A stretch of DNA of 64,000 nt from Opitutaceae bacterium (GTDB lineage Bacteria > Verrucomicrobiota > Verrucomicrobiia > Opitutales > Opitutaceae), in assembly GCA_027485815.1 (NCBI GenBank), contig JAIXQE010000147.1:1-64000 (forward strand), read 5' to 3'. Shown one piece after another: positions 47,643-58,057 of the stretch. How positions within the stretch are numbered: position 1 is the first letter of the stretch; every line of letters starts with the position of its first letter. Under the pieces are notes generated by a model. That model had not been told where the DNA came from. It saw only the letters and a program-made list of their open reading frames with translations, and did no database searches. The position numbers and the translations under genes were made by a program.

Positions 47643-50104
47643 TCGCGGGTGATGGTCTCGTCGAGGTTCAGGAGGACGCGGGCGACGGCGATCCAGGCGG
47701 CGCGTTCGCGGGCCCCGGGCTCCCCGGTCTCGGCCGCGAGGCGCCGCGCGTGGAGGGCCGCGAGCCGCTCCCGTTCCAATGCGCTCGGCCGGCGGGCCGT
47801 GCTGAGGCGGAAGGCGTGTTCGAGTTGCTCCGCCAAGGGGGCGCGCGGCCGTTCGCGGAGGACGCGTTCGGCGAGGCCCTCGGCAAACTCGTAGAACTGC
47901 TGGTCATTGAGCAGCGTCAGCGCCTGCAGGGGCGTGTTGGAGCGCAACCGGCGGGTGCAGCTGCTGAAGCCGTCGGCGGCATCAAACACCGCCAATGCCG
48001 GATGCGGGGTGGCGCGCCAGAAATGGGTGTAGAGTCCACGACGGTAGCGGTCCTCGCCGGTGCTCGCCTTCCACTCGCGTTTGACCTGCCCGAGGCTCAT
48101 CACGCCGTCCGGTTGAGGCGGGTAGACCGGGGGGCCGCCGAGCCGCGGCTCCAGCCGGCCGCTCGCGGTCAGGGCGGCGTCTCGCACCAATTCAGCATCG
48201 AGCCGCAACCGCTGCTGGCGGGACAAAAGCCGGTTCAAAGGATCCACCAAGGCGAGATCCTCGCGGGCGTGGGACGATTGGCGGTAGGTGGCCGAGGTGA
48301 CGATCAGGCGATGGAGCGCCTTGAGGCTCCAACCCCGCGCGACGAACTCGCTCGCCAGCCAGTCCAGCAGCTCCGGATGCGAAGGGGGCAGGCCCTGGGA
48401 GCCGAAATCGTTCTCCGTCTCGACCAGTCCCAGGCCGAAGTACTGCTGCCAGACGCGGTTGACGATCACCCGGGCGGTCAAGGGGTGATTGGGATCGGCG
48501 GTCCAGCGCGCCAGGTCGAGGCGGTTCGGCCGCGGGCCGGCGCTCCGCAGGGGAGGCAAAATGGCGGGCGTGCCCGGTTCCACCCGCTCGCCGAGGCGCG
48601 TGAAATCCCCCTGCACAAACAGGTGGCTCGCGCGCGGCTCCGGCAGTTCTTCCATCACGAGGGTCGTGATCGCCCCCGGGACGGGCCGCTGGAGGTCGGT
48701 CAGCCGGGCGGAGAGGGTCTTGAACCCGGCGTCGCCGGGCCGCGCCAGCGGGTAGACACTGCGGCGTTGGGCGAAGGTTTGCTTCTCCCACGGGACATCC
48801 AGGGCCGCCCGCAGGCTCGCCGATCGCTGAGCCTTGCGTTGGTCCGCAGGCAAGGCTTGTCGCCACGCCTCCAGCGCTGCCGCGTGGGTCGTGAAGAGCG
48901 CCTCCAATTGCTCCTGCACCTCGGCGACGCGCGCCTCCAGACCCTCGTCGACCTTGCCGTCCGGGGAGAGGGTCAGGACCCCGGTGGAGCGGGAGCGGCG
49001 TCCGCCGTGGCCGTCGTCCACGCTGTTATTGAAGAAGGCGAACAGCTGATAGTACTCCCGGTGCGAAATCGGATCGAACTTGTGGTCATGGCATTGGGCG
49101 CACGAGACGGTCAGTCCCAGGAAGGCAGTCCCGAAGGTATTCACACGGTCGAGCACGGACTCGATGCGGAACTGCTCCGGATCAATGCCGCCCTCCTGAT
49201 TGATCTGGGTGTTTCGGTTGAAGCCGGTCGCGATGCGCTGGTCCAAGGTGGCTCCCGGCAACAGGTCGCCCGCCAGTTGTTCGATGATGAATTGATCGTA
49301 GGGCAGGTCACGGTTCAGCGCGGAGACGACCCAGTCCCGGTATTTCCAGATCTGCCGGGGCGCATCGATGCTGTAGCCGTTCGAATCGCCGTACCGGGCG
49401 ACATCGAGCCATGGACGCGCCCAGCGTTCGCCGTGGTGCGGCGAGGCCAGGAGGCGGTCGACCACCCGTTCCCAGGCGCCGGGCGCTTGGTCCGCGAGGA
49501 AAGCATCGACCTCAGCCGGCGACGGCGGCAGCCCGATGAGGTCAAAGGAGGCGCGGCGCAGAAGCGTCACCCGATCCGCTTCCGGTGCCGGCGCCAGTTT
49601 CACGGCGGCCAGGCGCTGCAGGATGAACGCGTCGATGGGATTGCCGGTCCAGCCCGCGGGCGCCGCGGAGACGACCGGGATCGGCGGCCGTGCGGGCGGG
49701 CGGTAGGCCCAGTGGTCGAAGCGGCCGGGCTCCTCCTGCTCCGGCGCCGGCGCGCCCGCCTCCACCCAGGCCTTGAGCAACGCGATCTCGGCGGCGCCCA
49801 AAGGAGGTTTCTTGTAGGGCATCGCCGGAATGTCCTCGTGGGTGTTCAGGACGACCGCCAGCAGGAGGCTCTCCCGGCCGCCAGACGTGCGGACGACCGA
49901 TCCGCTGGCCCCGCCGAGTCGCGCGTTGGCGGCTGTGTCGAGACGCAGGCCCGCCTCCTCCTTCGCCGCCCCGTGGCAGCGGACGCAGTGCTGCGTCAGG
50001 ATGGGCTTCACCTCGCGCAGATAATCGGGCGCGGCTGCGGCGGGCAGGGTCCCGATCGCCGCGGCCAGCGGGAGGAGCACACGGAGGGGCAAGGGGCGAC
50101 GCAT
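47639..50104 (-). CDS. PSCyt1-DUF1549-DUF1553 protein (planctomycete-type cytochrome c domain)
   Basis: An 821-residue exported protein. Signal peptide at 1-24 ([19 protein letters not shown]), then a planctomycete-type cytochrome c domain with haem motif CVRCH (about 40-44) and [16 protein letters not shown] as distal ligand region. DUF1549 follows (about 155-370) with [40 protein letters not shown] and a second Cxx[18 protein letters not shown]1553 occupies the C-terminus (about 550-800): [40 protein letters not shown]. Two haem-type motifs suggest electron transfer in the periplasm. It overlaps the DUF1501 gene. The start is the ATG at 50104. Confidence 0.94.
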
Positions 50105-50175
50105 GGCTTTCGCGAATGGTTGTCCCGCTCCGCCGGCCTTGGCAACCCGCGGATGCGCCGATGGAAAGGCCAGAC

Positions 50176-51519
50176 CTACCTTCCCGGGAATCCGCCGCGA
50201 CCGCGCATCGCCTCCATCTGGCGCAGAAACTTCTTCCCGCCGCCGCCCTTCATCATCTTCATCATTTGCTGCATCTGCTGGAACTGCTTCAGCAACTGGT
50301 TGACTTCGACGATCTTCACCCCGGAGCCGTCGGCGATCCGCTTGCGGCGGCTGCCGTTCAGGATCTCCGGCTTGCGGCGCTCCTGCTTGGTCATCGACTT
50401 GATGATCGCCTCGGTCCGCGCCATCTGCCGGTCCGCGCCCTCCGGCAGCTGCATCCCGTTCATCCCCGGGATCATCCCCATGATGCTCTGCATCGAGCCC
50501 ATCTTCTTCACCTGCTGCATCTGCGCGAGGAAGTCCTCCAGGTTGAAATCGGCCTGCCGGAGCTTCTCGGCCATCCGCTCCGCCTCCTTCTGGTCGATGT
50601 TCTCCTGCGCCTTCTCCACCAGCGAGACCACGTCGCCCATCCCGAGGATGCGCGATGCCAGCCGGTCCGGGTGGAAGGCCTCGAAGTCCTCGGCCTTCTC
50701 CCCGGTGCCGATGAATTTGATCGGGACGCCGGTGACCGCCTTGATCGACAGCGCGGCACCGCCCCGGGTGTCGCCGTCGAGCTTGGTCAGGATGAGCCCG
50801 GTCAGCTGCAGCGCCTCGTGGAACGCCTGCGCCACGTTGACCGCCTCCTGACCGAGGGCGCCGTCCGCCACGAGCAGGACCTCGTCCGGCTGCACGCGCT
50901 CCCGCAGGCGGCGGACCTCCGCGATGAGGTCCGCGTCGATCTGGAGCCGGCCCGCGGTGTCGAAGAGGATGCAATCCGCCCCCGCCGCCCGGGCCGCTTC
51001 CAGTCCGGCGGCCCCGATGGCCGGCACGTCGCGCGACTGGCGGTCGGCGTAGAAGCCCAGTTCCTCCTGGCGGGCAAGGATCTCCAGTTGGTCGATGGCG
51101 GCGGGGCGATAGATGTCCGCCCCGATGACGAACGGCTTGCTCCCGCGCCGGCGCAGCAGGCGGCCGAGCTTGGCGGTCGAGGTGGTCTTGCCGGAGCCGT
51201 GCAGGCCGACGAGCAGCACCTTCAGGGGGCGGGTGGCGGTCAGGCCGGTGGCCCCCTCGCCGAGGAGGCGGACGAGCTCGTCGTGGATCACCTTGACCAC
51301 CTGCTGCCCCGGCGCGACCCCCTTGAGGACCTCCTGGCCGACGCATTGCAGCTGCACGCGGTCGATGAAGTCCCGGACCACCCGGAAGTGCACGTCGGCC
51401 GACAGCAGGGCGGTGCGCACCTCCTGCAGGGCGGCGCCCATATTTTCCTCGGTCAGCTTGCTCGCGCCGCGGAGGTTGCGCAGCGCGCCGGTGAGTTTCT
51501 CGGTGAGGGAGGCGAACAT
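50176..51519 (-). CDS. ffh: Signal recognition particle protein Ffh
   Basis: A 447-residue SRP54 GTPase that binds signal sequences and targets ribosomes to the membrane. The N domain is followed by the G domain: P-loop [18 protein letters not shown] (about 100-117), [43 protein letters not shown] and the [20 protein letters not shown] closing loop. The C-terminal M domain is Met-rich ([28 protein letters not shown]) and carries the SRP-RNA-binding [15 protein letters not shown]. The start is the ATG at 51519. The 4.5S RNA gene is not seen nearby. Confidence 0.97.
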   Translation of the reverse strand: MFASLTEKLTGALRNLRGASKLTEENMGAALQEVRTALLSADVHFRVVRDFIDRVQLQCVGQEVLKGVAPGQQVVKVIHDELVRLLGEGATGLTATRPLKVLLVGLHGSGKTTSTAKLGRLLRRRGSKPFVIGADIYRPAAIDQLEILARQEELGFYADRQSRDVPAIGAAGLEAARAAGADCILFDTAGRLQIDADLIAEVRRLRERVQPDEVLLVADGALGQEAVNVAQAFHEALQLTGLILTKLDGDTRGGAALSIKAVTGVPIKFIGTGEKAEDFEAFHPDRLASRILGMGDVVSLVEKAQENIDQKEAERMAEKLRQADFNLEDFLAQMQQVKKMGSMQSIMGMIPGMNGMQLPEGADRQMARTEAIIKSMTKQERRKPEILNGSRRKRIADGSGVKIVEVNQLLKQFQQMQQMMKMMKGGGGKKFLRQMEAMRGRGGFPGR

Positions 51520-51628
51520 CGGAGGCGGATAGCTGGGCCGATTCCGGGCGGGTTGCAATCCGGCGCTCGCGCCCGGGGCAACTTCGTCCTCGTCAAGGGG
51601 GAGGGGATGGCCGATAACCGCCGGTCCT

Positions 51629-52117
51629 ATGAATCCAGTGCTCAAGCTCCTGATCGACGGCGGCAGCCTCACCACCGGCCAATTGGCCCAGGTGTCCGGG
51701 CTGACCGAGGCGGAGGTGAACCAGCACCTGGAGCAGCTGCGCCGGGAAGGCATCTTTCTCGGCTGGCGCCCGGTGCTCGACCTTTCCCGCGAGGCCGCCG
51801 CCGCCCTGGCCGTGCGCGCCGTGATCGAGGTGAAGGTCACCCCGGAGCGGGGCGGCGGCTTCAATCGGCTGGCCGAGCGGATCGCCCGGTTCGACGAGGT
51901 CGAGTCGTGCTATCTGGTCTCAGGCGGCTACGACCTGCTGGTGTTCGTCCGTGGGGCGACCCTGCAGCGGGTGGCCTCCTTCGTCTCGGAGAAGCTGTCC
52001 ACGATCGAGGGCGTCCTCTCGACCTCCACGCACTTCATGCTCCGTTGCTACAAGGAGCAGGGGTTCCTGCTCGGGGCGGATGATGCCCAGACGCAGCGCC
52101 TCAACGTCGCGCCCTGA
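51629..52117 (+). CDS. Lrp/AsnC-family transcriptional regulator
   Basis: A 162-residue regulator. The N-terminal winged HTH ([20 protein letters not shown], then [15 protein letters not shown]) is followed by a RAM ligand-binding domain ([56 protein letters not shown]). It sits 14 nt upstream of a class I aminotransferase on the same strand, so it probably controls that gene or responds to the amino acid it handles (inference). Confidence 0.92.
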   Translation: MNPVLKLLIDGGSLTTGQLAQVSGLTEAEVNQHLEQLRREGIFLGWRPVLDLSREAAAALAVRAVIEVKVTPERGGGFNRLAERIARFDEVESCYLVSGGYDLLVFVRGATLQRVASFVSEKLSTIEGVLSTSTHFMLRCYKEQGFLLGADDAQTQRLNVAP

Positions 52118-52131
52118 ACGCCCCCTGCCGC

Positions 52132-53313
52132 ATGAGCACCGACGCGCAACGTTGGGTGGCCGGCCACGTGGCTGGTCTCCCCAAGAGCGGAATCCGCGAT
52201 TTCTTCGAACTGGTCGCGAAGATGAAGGGCCAGGACGTCATTTCCCTCGGGGTGGGGGAACCCGACTTCGTCACGCCCTGGCACGTCCGCGAGGCTGCCA
52301 TCTACGCCCTCGAACAGGGCAAGACCTACTACACCTCCAACCTGGGGATGATCGAGCTGCGGCGCGAGATCTCGACCTACGTGGAGCGGCACTTCGGGGT
52401 CACCTACCGTCCCGAGGACCAGGTGATCGTGACCGTCGGGGTCAGCGAGGCCCTGGACCTCGCCTTCCGCGCCTTCTGCAATCCGGGGGACAAGGTGATG
52501 TTCCACCAGCCCTGCTACGTGAGCTACCACCCCAGCATCTCCCTGGTGCACGGGGTGGGGATCGCGGTGCCCACCTTCGCCCAGGATAACTTCGCCCTTA
52601 CCGCCGCCGCCCTCCGCGCCGCGTGGCAACCCGGCGCCAAGATCCTGATGCTCAACCTCCCCTGCAACCCCACGGGCGGTACCTGCACCCGCGGGCAATT
52701 GGAGGAAATCGCCGCCTTCTGCCGCGAGAAGGACCTCCTGGTGCTGAGCGACGAGATCTACTCCGAGCTCACCTTCGAGGGCACCCACACCAGCATCGCC
52801 AGCCTCCCGGGCATGGCGGAACGGACCATCTTCCTCCATGGCTTTTCGAAGGCCTTCGCGATGACCGGCTGGCGCATCGGCTACGCCTGCGGCCCCGCGC
52901 CCCTGATCGACGCGATGATGAAGGTCCACCAGTACGCGATGATGTGCGCGTCCATCATCGCCCAGGAGGGCGCCCTCGAGGCCCTCAAGCACGGCTGGGA
53001 CAACGTCGTCCGGATGCGGGAGCAGTACCATCGCCGCCGCGACTTGATCGTGCGCCGGCTCAACGAGACCGGCCTGAAGTGCCACCTGCCGCGGGGCAGC
53101 TTCTACGCCTTCCCGGATATCACCGCGACCGGCCTGTCCGAGAAGGATTTCTCGGTCGGCCTCCTCCAGCAGCACAAGGTCGCGGTGGTGCCCGGCCTCG
53201 CCTTCGGCGAGAACGGCCGCGGGCACGTCCGCGCCTGCTTCGCCACGGCCTACGACCAGGTGATCGAGGCCTGCGACCGCATCGACCGCTTCGTCCAAGG
53301 GCTCCGGAAGTGA
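52132..53313 (+). CDS. Class I/II pyridoxal-phosphate aminotransferase (PatA/AspC-like)
   Basis: A 393-residue fold-type I aminotransferase. Segments seen are VISLGVGEPDFVTPWHVREA, the YTSNLGMIELRREIS region, TVGVSEALDLAFRA, NLPCNPTGGTCTRGQLEEIA, VLSDEIYSELTFEG and the PLP lysine in LHGFSKAFAMTGWRIGYACG (about residue 245). The pattern is closest to the PatA/aspartate-aminotransferase-like branch; substrate not fixed. It lies between the Lrp-type regulator and der. Confidence 0.92.
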   Translation: MSTDAQRWVAGHVAGLPKSGIRDFFELVAKMKGQDVISLGVGEPDFVTPWHVREAAIYALEQGKTYYTSNLGMIELRREISTYVERHFGVTYRPEDQVIVTVGVSEALDLAFRAFCNPGDKVMFHQPCYVSYHPSISLVHGVGIAVPTFAQDNFALTAAALRAAWQPGAKILMLNLPCNPTGGTCTRGQLEEIAAFCREKDLLVLSDEIYSELTFEGTHTSIASLPGMAERTIFLHGFSKAFAMTGWRIGYACGPAPLIDAMMKVHQYAMMCASIIAQEGALEALKHGWDNVVRMREQYHRRRDLIVRRLNETGLKCHLPRGSFYAFPDITATGLSEKDFSVGLLQQHKVAVVPGLAFGENGRGHVRACFATAYDQVIEACDRIDRFVQGLRK

Positions 53314-53321
53314 GCCCCCCG

Positions 53322-54806
53322 ATGAACCGCATCGTGGCGATCGTGGGCCGGCCCAACGTCGGCAAGAGCCGCCTGTTCAACCGGCTGGCCGGCCGGCGCA
53401 TCTCCATCGTCCATGACCAGCCGGGCATCACCCGCGACGTCATCTCCGCCGAGGTGGCCGAGGGCGCCTACACGCTGCTCGACACCGGCGGGCTGGGTTA
53501 CGAGGGGGCGGACACGCCGGCTGCCCTGACCCGCGCGTCCGAGCGGCAGGTCGAGTTTGCCATCACCACGGCCGGGTTGATCTTGTTCGTCGTCGATGGC
53601 CTCGCCGGCATCGCGGCGCTGGATGAGCGGATCGCGGCCAAGCTCCGCCGATCCCGCCGGCAGGTCCGTCTCGTCGTGAACAAGGCCGATTTCGGGGACG
53701 AGAAGGTCGCCCTCGACGAGGCCTACCGCCTCGGCTTCGGCGAGCCGCTGCGGGTCTCTGCCGAGCACGGTCGCGGTGAAGCGGAACTGCGGGCTGCGAT
53801 CGCCGAGGCCCTTGGCCCGGTCCCCGAGGCTGCGCCGGCCCGCACGGCGGCGGACCCCCTCTGCGTCTGCTTCATCGGCCGGCCGAACGTCGGCAAATCT
53901 TCCCTCAGCAACCGCCTGCTGCAGAGCGAACGCCTGATTGTCAGCGAGGTGCCCGGCACCACCCGGGACTCGATTGAGCTGCCGTTCGAATTCCTCGGCC
54001 GTGACGGGAAGCAACACCCGTTCCGGTTGATCGACACGGCCGGCATCAAGGCCGCGACCAAGCTCGCCTCCCCGGTCGAGTACTTCTCGCGCCTGCGCTC
54101 GCTCGACGCGATCAAGCGCACGGACGTCGTCTTTCTGGTCCTTGATGCGCTCGAGGGGGTGACGCAGCAGGACAAGGCGATCGCCGGCGAGGCCGTCAAG
54201 GAGGGCAAGCCCATCGTCATCGTCGTCAACAAGTGGGATCTGGTGAAGGAGGCGTTCAAGGCCCAGGGGGGCTTCGAACCCTACAAGAGTGAACGGGATT
54301 ACCGGGAAAAGTATGAACGGGCTTTGTTCGATCGCCTGTTCTTCACCCCGGGCTCGCCCGTGATTTTCGTCTCGGCGCTGAGTGGGTATGAGGTGGACCG
54401 GATGTTGAATGCGGCGGTGAAGCTCAACCGGGCGCTGGATAAGCGCATCCCGACGGCGAAGCTAAACCAACAGTTGACGTTCCTGGCCGAACGCAACCCG
54501 CCGGCAGCGATCGCCGGCCGGCGGTTCCGGATCTATTACGCGACGCAGACGGGCAACCGCCCGTTCCGCATCCGGCTCTTCTGCAACCGTGAGGAAAAGC
54601 TTTCCGAACAGTACCGCCGTTACCTGGAGGCCGGGGTGGTGGAGGAGTTCGGCCTGCACGGCTGCCCGGTGTTCTTCGAACTGGTCGGCAAGACCCGCGA
54701 TGAGGAGCGGGCCGCCGCTCACGCCGGTGGCGCCGGCAGCGGTCGGGATGGTCCGCCCCGCCCCCGTTGGGCCGCCGCCGAGGAGCGGGGGATCGAAGAG
54801 GACTAG
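53322..54806 (+). CDS. der: Ribosome-associated GTPase Der (EngA)
   Basis: A 494-residue double-GTPase needed for 50S subunit assembly. Two G domains are present: P-loops VAIVGRPNVGKSRLFNRL (about 5-22) and CFIGRPNVGKSSLSNRLL (about 182-199), each with DTGG/DTAG switch II (LLDTGGLGYEG; LIDTAGIKAAT) and NKAD/NKWD specificity motifs. The KH-like C-terminal domain follows (RRFRIYYATQTGNRPFRIRL). The ATG at 53322 is used; a GTG at 53310 overlapping the previous TGA is also possible. A Gly/Pro-rich tail ends the protein. Confidence 0.97.
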   Translation: MNRIVAIVGRPNVGKSRLFNRLAGRRISIVHDQPGITRDVISAEVAEGAYTLLDTGGLGYEGADTPAALTRASERQVEFAITTAGLILFVVDGLAGIAALDERIAAKLRRSRRQVRLVVNKADFGDEKVALDEAYRLGFGEPLRVSAEHGRGEAELRAAIAEALGPVPEAAPARTAADPLCVCFIGRPNVGKSSLSNRLLQSERLIVSEVPGTTRDSIELPFEFLGRDGKQHPFRLIDTAGIKAATKLASPVEYFSRLRSLDAIKRTDVVFLVLDALEGVTQQDKAIAGEAVKEGKPIVIVVNKWDLVKEAFKAQGGFEPYKSERDYREKYERALFDRLFFTPGSPVIFVSALSGYEVDRMLNAAVKLNRALDKRIPTAKLNQQLTFLAERNPPAAIAGRRFRIYYATQTGNRPFRIRLFCNREEKLSEQYRRYLEAGVVEEFGLHGCPVFFELVGKTRDEERAAAHAGGAGSGRDGPPRPRWAAAEERGIEED

Positions 54807-54824
54807 TCCCGGGCAGGCCCGGAC

Positions 54825-55802
54825 TCAGCGCCGCTGGCGCTGACGGTACTCGTCGCCGCTCATCAGGGCCCGGCGCAGGTCGCGTTCCGTCAGGCCCTTT
54901 TCGCGCATCTGGCGCTCGTAATTTGCCAGTCCCGCCGGATCCGGATCACGGCCCAGGACATCCCGGTAGGCCCGGATGATGATCTCGCGTACGTTGCGCC
55001 CGCGACCCTCCTGGCTGCGCCGGAGATCCTCCCGGATCTGCCCCTGCGTCCAGCCCTCGCGCCATTTCCCCCGGTAGTGGGCCACGCCCGCCGGGTCGGC
55101 CTCGCGCCCCAGGACTTCCCGGTACATCCGCCGGATGGCCGCCTCCGGCTGGACCGCCCGCGCCTCGGGGCTGCGTTGGAGTTGCTGGATGACCTCCTGC
55201 TGGCTCCAGCCTTCCTGCATCACCCGATCCCGGTAGGTCCGGAGTCCGGTGGGGTCGGCGGCGCGGTCCAGCACCTCCCGATAGGCGTGTTCCACCATCC
55301 GCTCGGCCGTCCGGCGGTCGATCCGCGGCCGCGGCGGCTCCACGACCACCACCCGGGGTGGGGGCGGCGGTGGAACCACGATCACGGGCCCGGGAAGCCG
55401 CTCCGGGGAGGCGGGCGCCGGCGCAACGGAGCTTGGACCGGCCACCTGGATGGAAACGATGGCCCGATCCCAGGTCTGGCCGGCCCGGGAAAGGGCAAAG
55501 AGATCCGGAACGTCAGCGGCGAGCTCCAGGCGTTCGCCGCGTAGCCCGGGGGCGCTCGCCACGGTCGCGCGCGCTGCGCCCTCGATCCGGACCGAGGAAA
55601 TGGCTCCGCGCCACGATTGCTGGTTCGCGCGGCGCAACGTCGCCAAGTCCTCGACGGTGGCACCCGCCTCCACCCGGAGAGCCTCGCCCTGGAAATTCGG
55701 CTCGGTGAAGAACACGACTGCCTCCGCCGCCCCGGCGCGCGCGAGCAGCACCAGCACCAGCAGCAGGCAGCATAGGTGGCGGAGGGGGGCGCGGAGCGGC
55801 AT
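54825..55802 (-). CDS. Exported crystallin-like/DUF4214-repeat protein
   Basis: A 325-residue exported protein. Signal peptide at 1-26 ([17 protein letters not shown]). The N-terminal part (about 27-120) looks like a beta/gamma-crystallin-type fold in two halves ([39 protein letters not shown]). A Pro-rich hinge ([18 protein letters not shown]) leads to three DUF4214-like repeats of about 45-50 residues ([60 protein letters not shown]). The repeats resemble the helical region of the giant Ig protein at 18719-27472. Function unknown. It ends 18 nt after der on the opposite strand. Confidence 0.8.
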   Translation of the reverse strand: MPLRAPLRHLCCLLLVLVLLARAGAAEAVVFFTEPNFQGEALRVEAGATVEDLATLRRANQQSWRGAISSVRIEGAARATVASAPGLRGERLELAADVPDLFALSRAGQTWDRAIVSIQVAGPSSVAPAPASPERLPGPVIVVPPPPPPRVVVVEPPRPRIDRRTAERMVEHAYREVLDRAADPTGLRTYRDRVMQEGWSQQEVIQQLQRSPEARAVQPEAAIRRMYREVLGREADPAGVAHYRGKWREGWTQGQIREDLRRSQEGRGRNVREIIIRAYRDVLGRDPDPAGLANYERQMREKGLTERDLRRALMSGDEYRQRQRR

Positions 55803-55805
55803 CGG

Positions 55806-56630
55806 CTAGCGGGCGAAGAAGGGGTTATGGACTTTCTCCTGATCCAGGGTCGTCAACGGTCCGTGACCGCAGGCGAGCACGGTGTCGCGGGGGAGGGACA
55901 GGATCTTCCGGCGATTGTTGCGCAGCTGGTCCTTGAAATGGGTGGCGCTGCCCCCCATCGAGCTCGCGAAGATCGAGTCGCCGACCACGGCCAGGGGCCA
56001 GCTGAGGCCCGTGACATAGAAGGTCGTCTGCCCGGGCGAGTGTCCGGAGGTCAGCAGCGTCTTCACGGCCAGGGCGCCGACGTGGAAATGGGCGTTCTCC
56101 GGAAAGGTGCGCGCCCCCGGATGCGCCACCGGCTCCAGTTCGCTGCTCCAAACCTCCGCGCCGGTGGCGCCGGCCAAGCGGGCCAGGTCGGCGACGTGGT
56201 CGGGATGCGTGTGGGTCAGGAACACGTAGCGCAGCCGCAGGCCCTCCGTGGCGATGATGTCCAGCATCGCCGTCGCGTCGGTTCCGGTATCAAAGGCCGC
56301 CGCGACCTTGGCGCGGGGATCCCAGATCAGGTAACTGTTGACCAGCATCTCCCCGTGGCGGGTGCTGAAGGCGGCGAAGCCGGTGGGGAAATCGGGGATC
56401 CGCGGGTACCAGCGCTGGTGCGCCAGCGCCTCCAGGGCGTCCGGCGACAGCCCGAGGTGCCGCGCGACGCGCCGGAGCACGGCGTCGTGGGGCGGTCCGG
56501 ATTGGAGCGCGTGCAGGTCCTCGAGGCTCACCTCGGCCCGCCGGGCCAGATCGGCGTCGCTGATCCCGAGCCCGCGCTGGGCCTTGGCGATCACGTCCTG
56601 ATGATTATCCTCCAGGGGCAGGTGCGGCAT
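55806..56630 (-). CDS. HTH-metallo-beta-lactamase fold fusion protein
   Basis: A 274-residue protein from the ATG at 56630 (an ATG at 56666 would add 12 residues). Residues about 10-70 look like an HTH of the XRE type ([35 protein letters not shown]). Residues about 80-274 are a metallo-beta-lactamase fold hydrolase with the zinc motif [39 protein letters not shown] and [13 protein letters not shown]. All metal ligands expected for a glyoxalase II-like enzyme are present. It starts 105 nt from the divergent SDR gene. Substrate unknown. Confidence 0.8.
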   Translation of the reverse strand: MPHLPLEDNHQDVIAKAQRGLGISDADLARRAEVSLEDLHALQSGPPHDAVLRRVARHLGLSPDALEALAHQRWYPRIPDFPTGFAAFSTRHGEMLVNSYLIWDPRAKVAAAFDTGTDATAMLDIIATEGLRLRYVFLTHTHPDHVADLARLAGATGAEVWSSELEPVAHPGARTFPENAHFHVGALAVKTLLTSGHSPGQTTFYVTGLSWPLAVVGDSIFASSMGGSATHFKDQLRNNRRKILSLPRDTVLACGHGPLTTLDQEKVHNPFFAR

Positions 56631-56735
56631 CCCGTGGGGATAACCGCGCGCGGGGGGGACCGGCAAGCCGGATGCGGCCCGGGTTTGCCGTTGCCTTGCG
56701 TTCGGGGCCGGCTTTGCCTCCGCGAACTTCTCATC

Positions 56736-57527
56736 ATGACCACTTCCGCGGACTATCTCGCTTCACTCTATGCGCTCACCGGCAAGGTGGCTGTCGTCAT
56801 CGGCGGCACCGGCGAACTGTGCGGTGCGATGGCCGAGGGCCTCGCGGGCGCCGGAGCCGAGGTCGTGCTGGTCGGCCGTCAGGCGGAGAAGGCGGCGCCT
56901 CGCCTCGAGCGGATTCAGGCCGCCGGCGGCCGCGGGTACTTCGTGGCGGCCGAGGCGTCCGAGAAGGCCTCCCTTGAATCCCTGCTCGCGACCGTGCGGG
57001 AACGCTCCGGCGGGATTGATATTGTCGTCAATGGCGCCGGCGTGAACTCCGCCACGCCGTTCCTCGACATCTCCGAGGACGAATTCGACCGCATCATGCG
57101 CGTGAATCTCAAGGGGGTGTTCCTCGGGTGCCAGGTCTTCGGCCGCTACCTGGTCGAACGCGCCCAAGGGGGCAGCATCATCAATCTCGGCTCAATGAGC
57201 GCCGTGGTGCCGCTCTCCCGGGTCTTCACCTATTCGGCCTCCAAGGCCGCGGTGCACAACTTGTCGAAGAACCTCGCCCGCGAATGGGCGCCGCAGCGCA
57301 TCCGCGTCAACACCCTGGTGCCCGGCTTCTTCCCGGCGGAGCAGAATCGGAAGATCCTCTCGCCCGACCGGGTTGCGAGCATCCTCGGCCACACTCCGAT
57401 GAAGCGCTTCGGCGAGGCGCGGGAACTGATCGGCGCCACGCTGCTGCTGGCCAGCGAGCGGGCCGGCGGCTTTATCACGGGCTCCGAACTCATCGTGGAC
57501 GGCGGTTATCACGCGATGACCATCTGA
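56736..57527 (+). CDS. SDR-family dehydrogenase (mannonate/fructuronate oxidoreductase-like)
   Basis: A 263-residue short-chain dehydrogenase/reductase. The cofactor motif is [18 protein letters not shown] (TGxxxGxG-type, here GGTGELCG), with [12 protein letters not shown] (NNAG-like), the active-site Ser in [13 protein letters not shown], and [11 protein letters not shown] with the Tyr-x3-Lys pair. The C-terminal [12 protein letters not shown] closes the fold. The pattern resembles SDR-type D-mannonate oxidoreductases, but the sugar substrate is inference only. A monocistronic unit is likely. Confidence 0.88.
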   Translation: MTTSADYLASLYALTGKVAVVIGGTGELCGAMAEGLAGAGAEVVLVGRQAEKAAPRLERIQAAGGRGYFVAAEASEKASLESLLATVRERSGGIDIVVNGAGVNSATPFLDISEDEFDRIMRVNLKGVFLGCQVFGRYLVERAQGGSIINLGSMSAVVPLSRVFTYSASKAAVHNLSKNLAREWAPQRIRVNTLVPGFFPAEQNRKILSPDRVASILGHTPMKRFGEARELIGATLLLASERAGGFITGSELIVDGGYHAMTI

Positions 57528-57568
57528 GGCCTATAGCATTTTTCCGGGCCAGCATTAAACTTGATATA

Positions 57569-57584
57569 CGCGGTGGTTGCCGCG
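57569..57584 (+). promoter_or_regulatory. Leader hairpin upstream of the small DNA-binding-like gene
   Basis: CGCGG (57569-57573) and CCGCG (57580-57584) with loop TGGTTG lie 13 nt before the ATG at 57598. Just upstream, 57535-57570 is unusually AT-rich for this window (runs TTTTT, TTAAAC, TTGATATAC) and is a plausible promoter zone, though no clear -35 box is present. Confidence 0.35.
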
Positions 57585-57597
57585 ATGGTCCCCGCGT

Positions 57598-57978
57598 ATG
57601 TTATCTAAGAAGCTCAAGGAACTGCAGGCCGCGCGGGACCGTCTCGCCAGCCTCGAGAAGACGATGGAAGCGGAATTGGCGGCCCTGCCCGCGCAGTTCG
57701 GCTTCGAGTCCGCGCAGGCGTTCGCGGATGCCGTGGTCAAGGCCGCCGCCTCCGGCGCCCGACCCGCGCGCAAGTCCGGGCGGCCCAAGGGTGCCGCCAA
57801 GCCGAAGGGCACGCGCAAGCGGAGCGTCGTCACCGACGAACTGCGCCAGCAGGTGAAGCAGCTCGCCGAGTCGGGTCAGACCGGCCAGCAGATCAAGGCG
57901 GCCACCGGCCTCTCGCTCCCCACCATCCAACTCATCAAGAAGGCGTTCGGCCTGGTGAAGTCCCGGACCGCGGCCTGA
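57598..57978 (+). CDS. Small basic coiled-coil/HTH protein, probable nucleoid-associated or DNA-binding
   Basis: A 126-residue protein. An N-terminal heptad-like coiled coil (KLKELQAARDRLASLEKTME, residues 4-23) precedes FGFESAQAFADAVVKAA. A basic linker (ARPARKSGRPKGAAKPKGTR, about 60-79) contains a GRPKG AT-hook-like core. The C-terminal HTH-like region (LAESGQTGQQIKAATGLSLP then IQLIKKAFGLVKSR) is Gln/Lys-rich. The layout resembles H-NS-like or histone-like bridging proteins in general form, not in detectable motif. The ATG at 57598 is chosen over a TTG at 57577. A strong intrinsic terminator follows, so the gene is monocistronic. Confidence 0.75.
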   Translation: MLSKKLKELQAARDRLASLEKTMEAELAALPAQFGFESAQAFADAVVKAAASGARPARKSGRPKGAAKPKGTRKRSVVTDELRQQVKQLAESGQTGQQIKAATGLSLPTIQLIKKAFGLVKSRTAA

Positions 57979-57997
57979 GTGTCGCCGCGTCCCTCCC

Positions 57998-58023
57998 GCC
58001 CCCGCCCGCGCGGGGGCTTTTTT
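57998..58023 (+). terminator. Rho-independent terminator after the small DNA-binding-like gene
   Basis: GCCCCCGC (57998-58005), loop CCGC, then GCGGGGGC (58010-58017), followed by six T (58018-58023). A perfect 8-bp GC stem plus T-tract, the clearest intrinsic terminator in the window. Confidence 0.9.
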
Positions 58024-58057
58024 ATGCTCTCGATGAGTCGCCGTGCCCACGGTTGCT

